Assembly: GCA_013398015.1 (NCBI GenBank)
Contig: VZRR01010901.1
Coordinates: 400,460 to 464,459, forward strand
Direction: 5' to 3'
From: Oreocharis arfaki
Taxonomy: Eukaryota; Chordata; Aves; Passeriformes; Paramythiidae
Length of the DNA: 64,000 nt
Part shown: piece after piece, positions 63,901 to 64,000 of the stretch
How positions within the stretch are numbered: the first letter of the stretch is position 1
Layout: each line of letters opens with the position of its first letter
Notes under the pieces: generated by a model
Told to the model about the DNA's origin: nothing
Databases searched by the model: none
What the model saw: the letters and a program-made list of their open reading frames with translations, nothing else
Made by a program: the position numbers and the translations under genes

Positions 63901-64000
63901 CCTGCACAAATTGCTCTTGGTGCATTTGCAGCTGCTCTGGGGTCCTGAAACATGGGCAAAACAATATTAGAGAGCAGCTCTGCTTCTCTAATGGGAATTG
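60902..64000 (+). other. Presumed intron 1 of the tetraspanin gene
   Basis: It starts with donor GTGAGTACATG. No sequence encoding the expected continuation (Gly/Cys-rich end of TM1 and a GxW-type motif, then the small loop) was found, so intron 1 extends past the window. An open 41-codon stretch after TTGTTTTCAG at 63121-63245 does not fit a tetraspanin. The rest shows no repeats or genes that I can name. Confidence 0.65.

Noticed and set aside
1..64000. CRISPR arrays, operons, phage or plasmid features.
   Set aside because: The sequence is vertebrate nuclear DNA. No regularly spaced repeat arrays or bacterial gene organisation were seen.

Overview
This window looks like vertebrate, almost certainly bird, nuclear DNA. 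Four recognisable CR1 LINE fragments carry bird/reptile CR1 text, and one ends in the ATTCTATG-type 3' tail typical of CR1. There is an avian-type endogenous retrovirus LTR remnant, old MIR-type SINE relics, low overall repeat density, and one CpG-island promoter in otherwise AT-rich, stop-riddled sequence. Nothing prokaryotic (operons, Shine-Dalgarno sites, CRISPR) is present.

Layout: positions 1 to about 59.4 kb hold no gene that I can identify. This stretch carries an LTR remnant (~0.52-0.92 kb), MIR relics (~10.4, 22.1 and 37.4 kb), CR1 fragments (11.4-12.0 kb plus strand; 24.9-25.3, 38.6-39.2 and 54.7-55.5 kb minus strand; weaker pieces at 23.6-23.9 and 31.8 kb), a perfect 83-bp tandem duplication at 28.5 kb, two short assembly gaps bounded by poly-C, and several exon-like segments with good splice signals whose status is unknown. 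It could be intergenic, or a long 5' intron of the gene at the right-hand end.

Positions ~59.5-60.6 kb are a CpG island with GC boxes and an inverted CCAAT box. It leads into the first coding exon of a tetraspanin on the plus strand (canonical start 60839, exon end 60901, phase 0, donor GTGAGT). The 21 N-terminal residues match the TSPAN4/TSPAN9/TSPAN18 group and fit TSPAN4 best. The remainder (60.9-64 kb) reads as tetraspanin intron 1, and the later exons lie beyond the window.

The most interesting observation is that the tetraspanin exon has an uninterrupted in-frame upstream extension of 90 codons. It begins at an ATG in a strong Kozak context (60569), has an in-frame stop just upstream (60488), and contains a 44-nt GT...AG segment that would shift the frame if removed. 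Tetraspanins normally have a cytoplasmic N-terminus of only about 10-20 residues, so either a long-N-terminus isoform or an unusual 5'UTR arrangement is present.
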